From: a virus
Virus record (IMG/VR): IMGVR_UViG_3300047321_000105
Span: 1-42,590 of that record
Strand: one strand, 5' to 3'
Length of the DNA stretch: 42,590 nt
Shown here one piece after another: positions 1-9,169 of the stretch (positions are counted from its first letter, which is position 1; every line of letters starts with the position of its first letter). The notes under the pieces are model-generated. The model was not told where the DNA came from. It saw only the letters and a list, made by a program, of their open reading frames with translations, and did not search any database. The translations under genes were made by a program, and so were the position numbers.

Positions 1-127
1 GCCTTCGAGTCAGTTTAAGCTGGCGGCAGCGCTTTATGCTGGTCTACCTGACCAACTTCGCTCACTCTATTTCGATGAGAAGGCTGCGGCCCTCTTTGGC
101 TCCTACAGCAAGGACCGCTCGGCTGGC
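1..127. repeat. 127-bp end overlap, left copy (assembly)
   Basis: Bases 1-127 are identical to 42464-42590. The repeat lies inside the gp15-like coding sequence, and 127 is a common assembler k-mer length. I read it as the overlap of a circular contig, not the phage terminal repeat. The non-redundant length is 42,463 bp. Confidence 0.9.
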
Positions 128-1543
128 GTAGATGACAACACGGCTTACGCCACTGCGTACAAGTCGGCAACTCCAGAGGCTCAGAAGTTTGCCAAGGAGC
201 TGACCAGCAATCCTGAGTGGAAGGCCAACGTCACCAAGCAGGTGTCTGGGCTAACCACGGACTGGTATCAGAAGATTCCGGTAGTTGGTCGAATCTTCGG
301 AGGCACTCCGCAGAACGAGCAGGCCACATCTACGTGGGCTCAGCTCCAGCTCCGGGAGTTCTACACGCGGAACCCCACGGCATCCGATAGTCAGGCAAAG
401 GACTGGATTCAGAATCAGGTGAAGACGAACTTCGTCTACGACCCTGTGAACAAGGTGGACCTCCAGGTTCCCCCGAACCAGGCTAGCGACCAGACTGCGG
501 AGGCTATGAAGAGCTACCTGGAGAAGGCGCGTGAGCAGTACGGTGAGGATGCAAACCCTGGCCTCATCTACGGCAAGGATGGCAAGTACACGCTGGCAGC
601 ATTCATCAACGGCGCTCCGGTCCACAAGCTGGCTGACGTGACGTTTGACCAGATCATTCAGCAGAACGCCAGCACGAAGGTCCTGAGCAGCGATGAGCGC
701 ACCGCAATGGCTGGCCTCCAGTCCAAGCTGAACTCCGGCTCAGCAACCACGCAGGACCTGATTGATAACGCCCAGCTCCTGGCCTTGGCCAGGAACCTCC
801 GCCAGCTCAACGATACGACCCAGGGGCAAATCGCTAAGGTCCGCGAGAGTGCCTTCAACGGGGCTATGGACAACGTATTCAACTTCCCCACGGCTCCCGC
901 TAGCTTTGCGGGTCTATCAGGCTCCCGCCTCACGGGGCAGGGCTCGAAGATTCAGGCGAACCAGGCGGGCAACTTCCTGGGCTCCGGGAACTACGCAGCG
1001 GCTCTCACCGCGATGGGCGAGGGGCTGGTCCTCAAGGCAACCCCTGACCCGAACCCGAAGGCTGGCAACAACATCGGCTACGGCTACAACCTGAACGCCA
1101 ACTCAGCAACCATCGGGGAAGACTTCCGGCGAGCTGGGATTCCCGCTACGTCCATTGACGGAATCAAGAACGGCACCGTTCAGATTACCCAGGAGCAGGC
1201 AGCACGGCTCCTTGAGGTTTCCCTTCCGCGCTACACCGACAGGGCCAAGCAGGCTGTGGAAGCTGCGAGCCCTGGCCTCTGGGGAATGATTAACCAGAAC
1301 CAGCGCGCGGCCCTCACAGACGTTGCGTACCAAGTGGGTGACGTTAGCCAGTTCCATAAGGCTATCGGCGCTCTCGCTCGTAAGGACATCCCGGCGTTTA
1401 ACGATGCCCTCAAGGTGACCTATGCGGGTAAGGATGGGAATCGCATTGAGGACTCCCGCCGTAACAATCTCCGCTCTCTCATGATTAACGGTCCTATCGC
1501 ATTCCTTCAAGGCATCAAGGAGGCTGCGCGGACATCTAACTAA
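1..1543 (+). CDS. Internal virion protein, gp15-like, C-terminal part with lysozyme domain
   Basis: This is the C-terminal part of a 977-residue protein whose N-terminal part is at 41073-42590; the frame is open from base 2 and the two parts join in frame across the 127-bp contig overlap. Position between gp14-like and gp16-like genes identifies it as the T7 gp15-type internal core protein, ejected into the host at infection. It is longer than T7 gp15 (747 aa). The extra C-terminal part, about residues 800-965, looks like a GH24-type muramidase: a Glu in GEG (E804), then GYGYN (823-827), then a helical part with QRAALTDVAYQVG. It would cut peptidoglycan during DNA entry. In T7 the equivalent activity, a transglycosylase, sits at the N-terminus of gp16. 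Family assignment of the lysozyme domain is by motif only. Confidence 0.85.
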   Translation, partial: PSSQFKLAAALYAGLPDQLRSLYFDEKAAALFGSYSKDRSAGVDDNTAYATAYKSATPEAQKFAKELTSNPEWKANVTKQVSGLTTDWYQKIPVVGRIFGGTPQNEQATSTWAQLQLREFYTRNPTASDSQAKDWIQNQVKTNFVYDPVNKVDLQVPPNQASDQTAEAMKSYLEKAREQYGEDANPGLIYGKDGKYTLAAFINGAPVHKLADVTFDQIIQQNASTKVLSSDERTAMAGLQSKLNSGSATTQDLIDNAQLLALARNLRQLNDTTQGQIAKVRESAFNGAMDNVFNFPTAPASFAGLSGSRLTGQGSKIQANQAGNFLGSGNYAAALTAMGEGLVLKATPDPNPKAGNNIGYGYNLNANSATIGEDFRRAGIPATSIDGIKNGTVQITQEQAARLLEVSLPRYTDRAKQAVEAASPGLWGMINQNQRAALTDVAYQVGDVSQFHKAIGALARKDIPAFNDALKVTYAGKDGNRIEDSRRNNLRSLMINGPIAFLQGIKEAARTSN

Positions 1544-1552
1544 TTTCCGCAC

Positions 1553-4500
1553 ATGGCCGACACGACCACGATTGACAGCGCAGTAGCAGCAGTACGGGCG
1601 GACCAGCAGGCGAGCCCAAGCCCAGCCCCTGTGGTCCAGCAGACTCCCTATCCCGTTGACCAGTATTCGCAGCTCCAGGCGAAGCAGGCACGGGAAGCAG
1701 GGATGTCCAAGCTGGATTACCTGGGCTCTATGTGGCGACAAGACTCCTGGATTCCGGGGGCCATTGACCACTGGGCAGGAAACCAACTTCAGCCTGACCC
1801 GACATACAACCCGTATGACGAAGCAACAAACAAGGACCTGACTGAAGGTGTATGGCCTGAGTTTCAAGGGCAGTTCGCTCAGGCCACTTCCGCTGGTCAA
1901 GCTGCATGGATGAAGCAGAGCATCCTTCAGAAGCAGAAGGACCTGGAGAACCTCGGAGACCTCGGCACGGCTGGCAACGTTGGCCGCTTCGCTGCGGGCA
2001 TGGCCTTCGGCTTGGTGGACCCAATCAACCTGGCCGCTATGGCAGCCTCAGGTGGCACCTCGCTCATCGCTAAGGGAGTCGCTCAGGCATCACGAGTAGC
2101 CGAAGGAGTCAACGTCGCGGCTCAGGCTGCACAGGAAGCCTCCCGCATGCGTCCCATCGCTACCGGGATGATGACTGCTGGGGGCTTAGGACTGGGCACG
2201 GAGAAGCTCCGACAACAGTACAACTTCGAAGACGACACGATGGGGGTCCTGAAGGCTGGCGTGATGTCGATGGCCTTTGCCGCCCCGTTTGTTGGCCTCC
2301 ACGCGCGTGAGCAGCTCCGCTTGCAGAAGAGCGCTGGCATGGAGAATGCCGCTATCGACTCCCTTGCGAAGCTCCAAGGTGGCCAGGAGCTGACCCCTCA
2401 GGAACATGCGAACCTGCACACGTACCTTGAGAAGCTCCCGGATGCGGCCAAGGTTGACGCTGGGATGGCTGAGCAGTCCCCTGAGGCTACCGGCCCCAAG
2501 TTCGATGACGTACAGCGCAAGAAGTATCAGGATGCGTTCGCGCAGTATGACGCAGAGCAGGCAGCACTGAAGGAGAAGCAGCTACAGGGCATCCAGTCAG
2601 ATAGCCACATCGCTCAGGCCACGGAAGATCAACGCGTATCTGATGTGCTGGCGCGCGTGAATGGCCCTGACGAAGCCCCTACGGCCATGCAGCAGGCCTT
2701 CGCTAAGGCACTCGGCAAGAAGCCTGAGGAAGTCACTGCGAAGCCTGTAGAAGGCTCTGGAGGGGCTGGGAGTCTGGATGCCCCATGGGCTGGTGAGCAT
2801 GCGAACGGTGAAGAGCTTCCGGCCCTGCACCATGAGCATGTCTGGTGGGATGACGGCACGGGCATGAATGAGGGTCGCGTGGTCGATGAGAACCCGAAGA
2901 CCGGGGACCTCACCGTGGAGCATCCGCAAACCGGAGAGACCACGCAAGTCAACCGTGCGGACCTCCACGAGCTTTCCCCTGGACGTACTGAGCCGAAGCC
3001 CGCTGAAGGTTTCCTGGGTGGCTCTATCGGTGCAGCTCAGGTTGCCCCTGTGCAGGGCCTGTGGGAGCAGTCCACGGCGATGGCGAAGTGGAAGAAGATT
3101 CCCACTCGCTGGGACTTCTTCACCCACCTCAACCAATCGGAGAACCCGCACCTCCAGTTCCTGGGGTTCAAGCTGGTCAAGGATGCTATCGGCATCGACC
3201 CGCACGAAGCGCAGGGCTGGTCTGCATCTGAGCTGAAGTCGCAGTATCGACGTGAGCTGGGCGGTCAGTTCCACATGGAGGCTCGCCACGCATATGACGA
3301 AGCCATCAAGACCCGCAAGCTGCCCCTGAACAAGGCCATTCAGTTTCACCGCCAGTTCTACGCGGATGTCTCTCGTGTGGCGCGTGGTGACACTGATGTT
3401 CTCAAGGCCAACCCAGACATCGCCCAGCACCTCCAGAAGGCCGCTAAGGCTCAGACCGAGTTCTACGCAGAGATGCGCAACCGGCTGGAGAAGGCTGGCG
3501 TAGAGGGCGCGGATAACCTGCCTGACAATCCCCAGTACGTGAATCGCCAGTGGAGGCAGGACAACATCCGCCAGGCATTCGCCAAGTATGGCAATGACCT
3601 GTACCAGGCCGTGGCCAACGCTATCCAGGTTCCCGGTCTCACAGGGGACATCGCCAAGGCGAAGAGCTTCATGGATGCGGTGATGAAGCTGGAGTTCAGC
3701 CACGCCATGCAGGACATTCATCTGTACTCCAAGGACCTCGTTACGCTCCGCGATGAGCTGGGCAAGGCGGGCCTCTCGGACCACGAAGTTAATTCCTTGG
3801 TGGACCTGATGTTTGACCGCAAGACTGGCAATGCGGGTGACGCTGGCCAGGCCCCCGCCCTGAAGTACCGCTTCGCTCTGGATGAGAACCACATGGAGCG
3901 CATGCCTGATGGCTCCACGTTCAAGCTCTCAGACCTCTTTGAGAACGACTCGCGGATTCTGGTGGACCGCTATCTGAACTCGATGGGTGGTCACCTGGCG
4001 CTTGCTGAGGTTGGCATTCGGTCCCGTGCGGAGTTCATGCAACACATGCGAGCGGCTGAGAAGTACCACGAAGAGAACGCTTCTATGAGCCAGAGCGCGG
4101 AGAAGTTCAACCGCAACAAGCAGTTCGCTCAGGACCTATACGACCACATCACGGGCCGTCCGATGTCCACCCAGAGCTTCAACCGTGCTGACCGCTTCCT
4201 GACCGCTTCGCGGGCTGTGACGCGTTCCACGATGCTGGGTCAGCTTGGCCTGATGGCTTCGCTGGAGATGAAGAACGCTATCGCGCTGTCATCCATGCGC
4301 GCCATGCGCCTTCACATGCCGACCTTCATGGGCATCCTCCGCAGCTTCCGCAGTGGCCACCAGCCAACGCTAGGGCTCGCTCGTGACATCGAGATGATTA
4401 CCGGCTTTGGCCGTGAGCATGTGTCTTCGTACTCCCGGCAGCACGAGATTACGGACTACACCTATGACCGGGGGCTGACGCGATACGAGAACGCTGGTAA

Positions 4501-5434
4501 CACGCTCTCGCACATCGTTGACCACTTCTCAGGCAACTCTCACGTCACTTCAGCATCCCGCAACCTGACTGGCCGCATGATGGTCCAAAAGCATCTGGAC
4601 TTCGCCACTGAGCGGGTCAAGATGTCGGAGAAGCAGCGGGAGCGCATGGTTCACCAAGGGGTCTCCTATGATGACCAGCCGGATGTCCACGACGCCCTGA
4701 AGAAGTACACAACGATGGACCAGAAGACCGGAGCGGCTCAGACGGTCAACTGGGAGGACTGGAGCAGGAACAACCCGGAGACATACAGCAAGTTCCAACT
4801 GCTGCTGTCCCGTGAGGTTCGTGATGCCATCCAGGACCATGACGTGGGTGAGTCCATCCCGTTCATGCACACCACCGTAGGGAAAATCTTCACGGAGCTG
4901 AAGACCTTCGTGCTGGCTGGACACGCGAAGCAGTTTCTGAAGAGCCTGCACTACCGTGATGCAACCACGTTCGTTCAATGGGCGTACTCGTTCGTAGGCG
5001 CTGCGCTGGAGTACTCGATGCAGCAGTCCATCAACTACGCACATGACCCGCAGAAGCTGAAGGATAAGCTGTCACCCGCAGCAATCGCCTGGGGAGCAAT
5101 CCCCCGGATGCCTGTTCTGGGCCTCATGCCTAACCTGATGGAGACTGTGTACAACCCCATCAGCGGTGGTCAAACGTTGTTCACTAACGGCACCGCTAAC
5201 ACGGACAATCGTAACCTGTTCATCACCCCCACGATGACTCAGGCAATGCGGATGATGTCTGCTGGTCAAGTACTGGGCACGGTGGCGAATCCGTTCAGCA
5301 CCAACACCATCACCCAGAAGGACATGCGTGATGCCCTGTACTCCATCCCAGGTGGAAACATGTTCGGGATGCGTAACGTGAACGACATGATTAGCAGCAA
5401 CTTCCCGAAGTTCAAGCCCCGCCCACAGAACTAA
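1553..5434 (+). CDS. Internal virion protein, gp16-like (1293 aa)
   Basis: By size (T7 gp16 is 1318 aa), position after the gp15-like gene and before the tail spike, and composition (long Ala/Gln/Glu-rich helical stretches with hydrophobic segments at about residues 140-170 and 200-250), this is the gp16-type core protein that forms part of the channel for DNA ejection through the cell envelope. The N-terminus is a Pro/Gln-rich leader. I see no lytic transglycosylase motif there, unlike T7 gp16; the muramidase-like domain is instead on the preceding protein. The ATG is 9 bases after the upstream stop with no clear ribosome binding site, suggesting coupled translation. Function is from synteny and length; no catalytic motif was recognised. 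Confidence 0.85.
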   Translation: MADTTTIDSAVAAVRADQQASPSPAPVVQQTPYPVDQYSQLQAKQAREAGMSKLDYLGSMWRQDSWIPGAIDHWAGNQLQPDPTYNPYDEATNKDLTEGVWPEFQGQFAQATSAGQAAWMKQSILQKQKDLENLGDLGTAGNVGRFAAGMAFGLVDPINLAAMAASGGTSLIAKGVAQASRVAEGVNVAAQAAQEASRMRPIATGMMTAGGLGLGTEKLRQQYNFEDDTMGVLKAGVMSMAFAAPFVGLHAREQLRLQKSAGMENAAIDSLAKLQGGQELTPQEHANLHTYLEKLPDAAKVDAGMAEQSPEATGPKFDDVQRKKYQDAFAQYDAEQAALKEKQLQGIQSDSHIAQATEDQRVSDVLARVNGPDEAPTAMQQAFAKALGKKPEEVTAKPVEGSGGAGSLDAPWAGEHANGEELPALHHEHVWWDDGTGMNEGRVVDENPKTGDLTVEHPQTGETTQVNRADLHELSPGRTEPKPAEGFLGGSIGAAQVAPVQGLWEQSTAMAKWKKIPTRWDFFTHLNQSENPHLQFLGFKLVKDAIGIDPHEAQGWSASELKSQYRRELGGQFHMEARHAYDEAIKTRKLPLNKAIQFHRQFYADVSRVARGDTDVLKANPDIAQHLQKAAKAQTEFYAEMRNRLEKAGVEGADNLPDNPQYVNRQWRQDNIRQAFAKYGNDLYQAVANAIQVPGLTGDIAKAKSFMDAVMKLEFSHAMQDIHLYSKDLVTLRDELGKAGLSDHEVNSLVDLMFDRKTGNAGDAGQAPALKYRFALDENHMERMPDGSTFKLSDLFENDSRILVDRYLNSMGGHLALAEVGIRSRAEFMQHMRAAEKYHEENASMSQSAEKFNRNKQFAQDLYDHITGRPMSTQSFNRADRFLTASRAVTRSTMLGQLGLMASLEMKNAIALSSMRAMRLHMPTFMGILRSFRSGHQPTLGLARDIEMITGFGREHVSSYSRQHEITDYTYDRGLTRYENAGNTLSHIVDHFSGNSHVTSASRNLTGRMMVQKHLDFATERVKMSEKQRERMVHQGVSYDDQPDVHDALKKYTTMDQKTGAAQTVNWEDWSRNNPETYSKFQLLLSREVRDAIQDHDVGESIPFMHTTVGKIFTELKTFVLAGHAKQFLKSLHYRDATTFVQWAYSFVGAALEYSMQQSINYAHDPQKLKDKLSPAAIAWGAIPRMPVLGLMPNLMETVYNPISGGQTLFTNGTANTDNRNLFITPTMTQAMRMMSAGQVLGTVANPFSTNTITQKDMRDALYSIPGGNMFGMRNVNDMISSNFPKFKPRPQN

Positions 5435-5437
5435 AAG

Positions 5438-5767
5438 ATGGCGGAAGGTAAGGCAGTAAGACCCCGGCGCATCCGCGTGCTGGGGAAACGATACGACATC
5501 AAGTATCTCCCGACAGAGCAGCTCCCCGATGTCTACGGCCTTTGCCATAAGGGGGACCAACGCATTGAAGTACGCGATGGTCTTCCGGATGGTGAAGAGG
5601 TAGACACAGTACTTCATGAAGTCCTCCACGCCATCCTGCATGGGATGGGCGTCCAGCTTCCAGAAGCCACCGAAGAGAAGTTCGTTCTGGCCACCGCTTC
5701 AGGGCTCGTTGGAGTCCTCCAAGACAACCCCCAGTTTGCCCGTTGGCTCATTAAGCCGCGCGCCTAG
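5438..5767 (+). CDS. Small HExxH (zincin-like) protein
   Basis: This is a 109-residue protein with a basic N-terminus (VRPRRIRVLGKRY) and a central HEVLHAILHGMG segment, a good match to the HExxH zinc-binding and catalytic motif of metallopeptidases. A short helix follows (about residues 78-108) that could supply further ligands. It starts 3 bases after the gp16-like stop and ends about 50 bases before the tail spike gene, so it is expressed late with the virion genes. Such HExxH proteins do occur in phage genomes, but the role is unknown. Processing of a virion or host protein is possible, and a degenerate non-catalytic fold cannot be excluded. There is no signal peptide. Confidence 0.7.
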   Translation: MAEGKAVRPRRIRVLGKRYDIKYLPTEQLPDVYGLCHKGDQRIEVRDGLPDGEEVDTVLHEVLHAILHGMGVQLPEATEEKFVLATASGLVGVLQDNPQFARWLIKPRA

Positions 5768-5820
5768 TAGACCCTCCCGGCATCCGCTCGTGATGCCCTA
5801 TCATCTCCCCTAGAGGTCCC

Positions 5821-8340
5821 ATGTATTCACGCGCTGTATATAGCGGCACGGGCGCTGCTTCGCCCTATGCTGTCCCGTTCCCGTACCTAGATGCGAGTCA
5901 TGTTGAGGTGCGGGTCAACGATGTACTTCAAGACCCGTCCACATACTCATGGACTAGCTCAGCCAGCCTGAGTATCAATGCGCCTGCTGGCTCGCTCAAC
6001 GTTGACATCCGGCGCAACACCCCTGCTGCCGATGCTGACGTTACGTTTAGCGATGGCTCAACGCTTACTGAAGCTGACCTGAACCTTCAGGTGGCTCAGC
6101 TCCTGTACGTCTACCAGGAGCAACTGGATGCTTCGGACCTCGCCCTGGGCATCATGTCAGGCGGCGTCTTCAACGCGCTGGGGCGAAGGATTGTCAACCT
6201 TGGCTACCCGCAGAATGAAACTGACGCTGCAACGCTAGGGGCCGCGCGGGACATCGTTGAGCAGATCACAGCAGGCGCTACAGGTGCGCTTGGCACGTTC
6301 ATTCAGAACGGTACTGGGGCAGTTTCGCGTACGTTCCAGGACAAGATGCGCGAGCAGGTTAGCGTGCATGACTTCGGCGCTGTGGGCGATGGGGTGGCAG
6401 ACGACACCGCTGCGTTCCAACTCGCCGTCAATTCCCTTTCCAGCGGTGGGGTGGTCAAAGCTCCCCGGCGCTATTACATCTCGTCAACGCTGAACATTCC
6501 CAAGAATGTGACCATCCGGGGCTCGCAGGAAACCCCGGAGGTTGCGCGCGGGACTTCCTCTTATGACTCCGCGAACAGCCAGATTGTCCTGAACAGCGCC
6601 GCCACTCTTTCGTTTGCGGATGCTTCCGGCATGATCGGAATGCAAGTCTTGAACAAGACTCTGGTGGGTCAGCTTCCGTTTGCATCAGCGGGCGCAGCCA
6701 CGGCGGCGGTTGCAGCATTCGCGGGGACTGCTATCACCGTGGCTGGGGACGGTACGTACTTCAGCAATGTGCTAGTCCTGGGGTTTAACACTGCCCTGTA
6801 CAGCACGGGACGCCAGCGCATCACGGTTCAGAACTGCCACGCTGATTGCACGAACGGCTTTGACATTCAGAGCGCTGCTGACGTTTGCCGCGTTCTCAAT
6901 TCGCACTGCTGGCCGTACCTCACGGGCTACCTCCCGTTTGCTGCGGGCACAGCTCTGGTTACCCGTTCGGGCTTCGCATTCCGCTATAAGGGTGTCGCTG
7001 ACTGGTCCGTTCACGAGAATTGCTCGCACTACGGGTTCTTCAACGGCTACCTGTATGACTCTGTTGATAGCGTGCTTAGTGTCGGCTGCGCTTCGGACTA
7101 TCCAGTAGGCCAAGCTGTAAATGGCTCTGGATTTTCTGCGCTGAATAACTGCACAAATCTTCTTCTCATGGCACCCCGCGCTGAGGGACACAGCTACGGC
7201 GTGTTCGTGCAGACCACCAATTCTGGGAGCACGGTGGGCGCACAGGTGTCCGTGGTTGGTGGGAAGTTCTGGTCTCTGGGTCTCGCTGGTGTGCGCGTTC
7301 AAACCGGCAGCGCGGTCGTCTTGGACAATGTTTTCTACAACATCCTAGGCGCAGCTCAGGGTGTCTCGATGGGGGCTGGGGCTATCCAGAACGGCCCGTG
7401 TAAGGTGGCCAACAACATCTTTGATGCGGTTGCTATTCCGCTCGGGGTAGATGCATCTGGGATTGGCTACCACGACATCCACGGCAACACTCTCCGCAAT
7501 TGTGTGGATGCTTCGGTTGGGGATCAGCGCATCTTCAATAACTCTACCTCGCAGATTGCAGAGTATGTGTACAGCAGCTCGTCCACTGGCCCCCTCCGTC
7601 GCACCAGGAAAGCTCGTGGTGCAGTAGGAGCGCCCACGTTGGTAAGCGGTGGGGACATCGTTGGGATGTGGCAGATGGATGCCTACGATGGTTCCGCGTG
7701 GCAGCCCGCAGCAGCCGTTCGTGGTATCGCGGCTGGCACCCCCGCTGCCAGTGCAATGCCCGGTCGTTTGATCTTTTCAGTGAATCGGTCCAGCACTGCG
7801 CTCACTGACACCACCGTAATTGATGAGACCGGCGCTCTGAAGGGCGTGACCGATAACGCCTACCCGCTGGGATCTGCAACCCTCCGCTGGTCCACGGTCT
7901 ACGCAGCCACCGGGACTATCAACACCTCTGACTCCCGAACGAAGACGGATGTCACCAATGCCACCCTCGGCCTTGACTTCGTGAAGTCTCTCCGTCCGGT
8001 CTCCTACAAGTTTGATGTGGGGCGTGTTGAGGTGGTCAAGCAGGTGTACCGAGATTCGGAAGGCAACGAATGTGACTCCAGCCTCCCGGATGCGATTCCT
8101 GCTGAGATTGTGACCGCCGCTATTCCGGGTGAGCGGACCCACTGGGGCCTCATTGCTCAGGAGGTCAAGGCTGCTGCGGATGCTGCTGGGGTGGACTTCG
8201 GGGGCTGGACGCTTGCGGACAAGTCGGACCCGAACAGTCAGCAGGGACTTCGCTACGACCAGTTCATCGCCCCGCTCATCAAGGCGGTGCAGGAGCTTTC
8301 AGCAGAGGTGGCAGCACTTAAGGCAGCAGCACCGCAGTAA
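5821..8340 (+). CDS. Tail spike/fibre with T7-type N-terminus, beta-helix and S74 chaperone
   Basis: An 839-residue receptor-binding protein in three parts. Residues 1 to about 130 match the T7 tail-fibre N-terminal domain that anchors to the tail (YSGTGAASPYAVPFPYLD, then the VYQEQLDASDLAL helix). From about residue 180, HDFGAVGDGVADDTAAF is the classic start of a pectate-lyase-like right-handed beta-helix, typical of spikes that bind or cut surface polysaccharide. The C-terminus is an intramolecular chaperone of the peptidase S74 type, with SDSRTK (S703 to K708) carrying the Ser/Lys dyad, then GLIAQEV and a coiled-coil end. It is expected to trimerise and release the C-terminal part by self-cleavage. 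Host specificity lies in the middle part. Confidence 0.93.
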   Translation: MYSRAVYSGTGAASPYAVPFPYLDASHVEVRVNDVLQDPSTYSWTSSASLSINAPAGSLNVDIRRNTPAADADVTFSDGSTLTEADLNLQVAQLLYVYQEQLDASDLALGIMSGGVFNALGRRIVNLGYPQNETDAATLGAARDIVEQITAGATGALGTFIQNGTGAVSRTFQDKMREQVSVHDFGAVGDGVADDTAAFQLAVNSLSSGGVVKAPRRYYISSTLNIPKNVTIRGSQETPEVARGTSSYDSANSQIVLNSAATLSFADASGMIGMQVLNKTLVGQLPFASAGAATAAVAAFAGTAITVAGDGTYFSNVLVLGFNTALYSTGRQRITVQNCHADCTNGFDIQSAADVCRVLNSHCWPYLTGYLPFAAGTALVTRSGFAFRYKGVADWSVHENCSHYGFFNGYLYDSVDSVLSVGCASDYPVGQAVNGSGFSALNNCTNLLLMAPRAEGHSYGVFVQTTNSGSTVGAQVSVVGGKFWSLGLAGVRVQTGSAVVLDNVFYNILGAAQGVSMGAGAIQNGPCKVANNIFDAVAIPLGVDASGIGYHDIHGNTLRNCVDASVGDQRIFNNSTSQIAEYVYSSSSTGPLRRTRKARGAVGAPTLVSGGDIVGMWQMDAYDGSAWQPAAAVRGIAAGTPAASAMPGRLIFSVNRSSTALTDTTVIDETGALKGVTDNAYPLGSATLRWSTVYAATGTINTSDSRTKTDVTNATLGLDFVKSLRPVSYKFDVGRVEVVKQVYRDSEGNECDSSLPDAIPAEIVTAAIPGERTHWGLIAQEVKAAADAAGVDFGGWTLADKSDPNSQQGLRYDQFIAPLIKAVQELSAEVAALKAAAPQ

Positions 8341-8347
8341 CCCCAGC

Positions 8348-8372
8348 GCCCCGGTAGGTTCTCTACTGGGGC
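8348..8372 (+). other. Hairpin between tail spike and holin genes
   Basis: GCCCCGGTAG and CTACTGGGGC form a 10-bp stem (one G-T pair) around a 5-base loop. No T-run follows, so it is not a standard intrinsic terminator. An RNA processing or stabilising role is possible. Confidence 0.45.
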
Positions 8373-8399
8373 CACTCCCACATCACGCGCGCTACTCCT

Positions 8400-8696
8400 A
8401 TGCAAATCGCAGAACACACGAAGACCCTCCTTACGCTGGCCGGTATCGGCGCAGCCATCACGCTCGGTAAGCTTCTGTCTGAGGGCGAGCCTATGAACCT
8501 CAAGCGGGTAGCCGGCCGTGTCATTGTCGGCTCCGGCTTGAGCATGATTGCCTCCGCTATCGTGGCCATCTACCCGAACCTTCCGATTGAAGGCGTATGC
8601 GGTGTGTCCGCAGCGCTGGCCATCTTCGGGGTCCACTTCCTGGAAGACTTGGTGAAGTCGAAGTTCGGCATCCCGGTAAGCGGTGACTCGAAGTGA
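8400..8696 (+). CDS. Holin, LydA/superfamily III type
   Basis: A 98-residue membrane protein with a hydrophobic segment near residues 10-25 and two more between 35 and 80 (GSGLSMIASAIVAIY, then GVSAALAIFGVHFLEDLV), ending in a charged tail. The pattern fits phage holins of the LydA-like group, which form inner-membrane pores to time lysis. It lies between the tail spike and terminase genes, the same place as the T7 holin (gp17.5). Its stop overlaps the start of the next gene by 4 bases. Its partners would be the GH24 endolysin at 25359, the amidase at 22048 and the spanins at 29523, all far away on this genome. Confidence 0.8.
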   Translation: MQIAEHTKTLLTLAGIGAAITLGKLLSEGEPMNLKRVAGRVIVGSGLSMIASAIVAIYPNLPIEGVCGVSAALAIFGVHFLEDLVKSKFGIPVSGDSK

Positions 8697-8971
8697 GTCA
8701 GGCATCCAAGGAGGCTCTTAACGAGCTTCACGGTCTCATCGCTGAAACCCTCACGGGGGCCATCAAGGCCTTCAAGGGGAAGACCGACCCAGAGGACCTC
8801 AAGGGCCTTGCAGCCCTCGCTAACGTGGCCAAGAGCTTCCTTAAGGACAACGGCATCGAAGCCTTACCGTCCGCTAACAAGCCCCTCCAGGGCCTCGCTG
8901 AAGTTCTCCCATTCCCAGGATTCGTTGGGGGCGAAGGAGAGGACGATGAGCCCCAGGCAGCTTCCGGCTAA
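8693..8971 (+). CDS. terS: Terminase small subunit
   Basis: A 92-residue, mostly helical protein similar in size to T7 gp18 (89 aa). It is placed between holin and large terminase as in T7-like phages. The segment AKSFLKDNGIEALPS is typical of small terminase proteins of phiKMV-like and T7-like podoviruses as I recall them. It should recognise the concatemer junction and load the large subunit during packaging. It overlaps the holin stop (ATGA) and is followed with TAATG coupling by a tiny membrane ORF. The C-terminus is Gly/Glu/Asp-rich and probably disordered. Confidence 0.75.
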   Translation: MSQASKEALNELHGLIAETLTGAIKAFKGKTDPEDLKGLAALANVAKSFLKDNGIEALPSANKPLQGLAEVLPFPGFVGGEGEDDEPQAASG

Positions 8972-9063
8972 TGGCCATCGCGTGTATCGCAGCCTTTGGA
9001 ATCGTTGGACTTATCGTCAGCCTACTCTCGGTTGACGACCGGAAGATTCTAGGGCGCAACTAA
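8971..9063 (+). CDS. 30-aa single-pass membrane protein (putative)
   Basis: Starts on the last base of the terS stop (TAATG). It is almost entirely one hydrophobic segment (IAAFGIVGLIVSLLS) followed by a short charged tail, VDDRKILGRN. T7 encodes its Rz spanin at this position (gene 18.5), but this protein is too short to be a spanin and true spanins are found at 29523. Translational coupling and a clean membrane profile support it. Function is unknown; holin modulation is only a guess. Confidence 0.5.
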   Translation: MAIACIAAFGIVGLIVSLLSVDDRKILGRN

Positions 9064-9074
9064 GACCGCAATAC

Positions 9075-9125
9075 AGCCCCTCCACGGGGCTTCCATCTTT
9101 TACCCACACGCTTCCACTAGGGGAT
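9075..9125 (+). other. Hairpin plus conserved leader upstream of large terminase
   Basis: AGCCCC/GGGGCT (9075-9091) is a 6-bp stem followed by a pyrimidine-rich tail and then the phage's recurring leader: TTTTACCC at 9098, CTTCCACTAG at 9111-9120. Similar hairpin-plus-leader cassettes occur at 14054, 16892 and partly at 15279 and 37072. The hairpin could terminate or attenuate transcription; its tail is poor in T. Confidence 0.45.
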
Positions 9126-9169
9126 GTCTCCCGGAGCCGTGTGCGGCCTCCTGACGCTTCCTGGAGTCA

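Noticed and set aside
2597-3892. 431-codon minus-strand frame opposite the gp16-like gene
   Set aside because: Typical antisense shadow of a GC-rich gene; no ribosome site or family features, and strand is opposite to all late genes.
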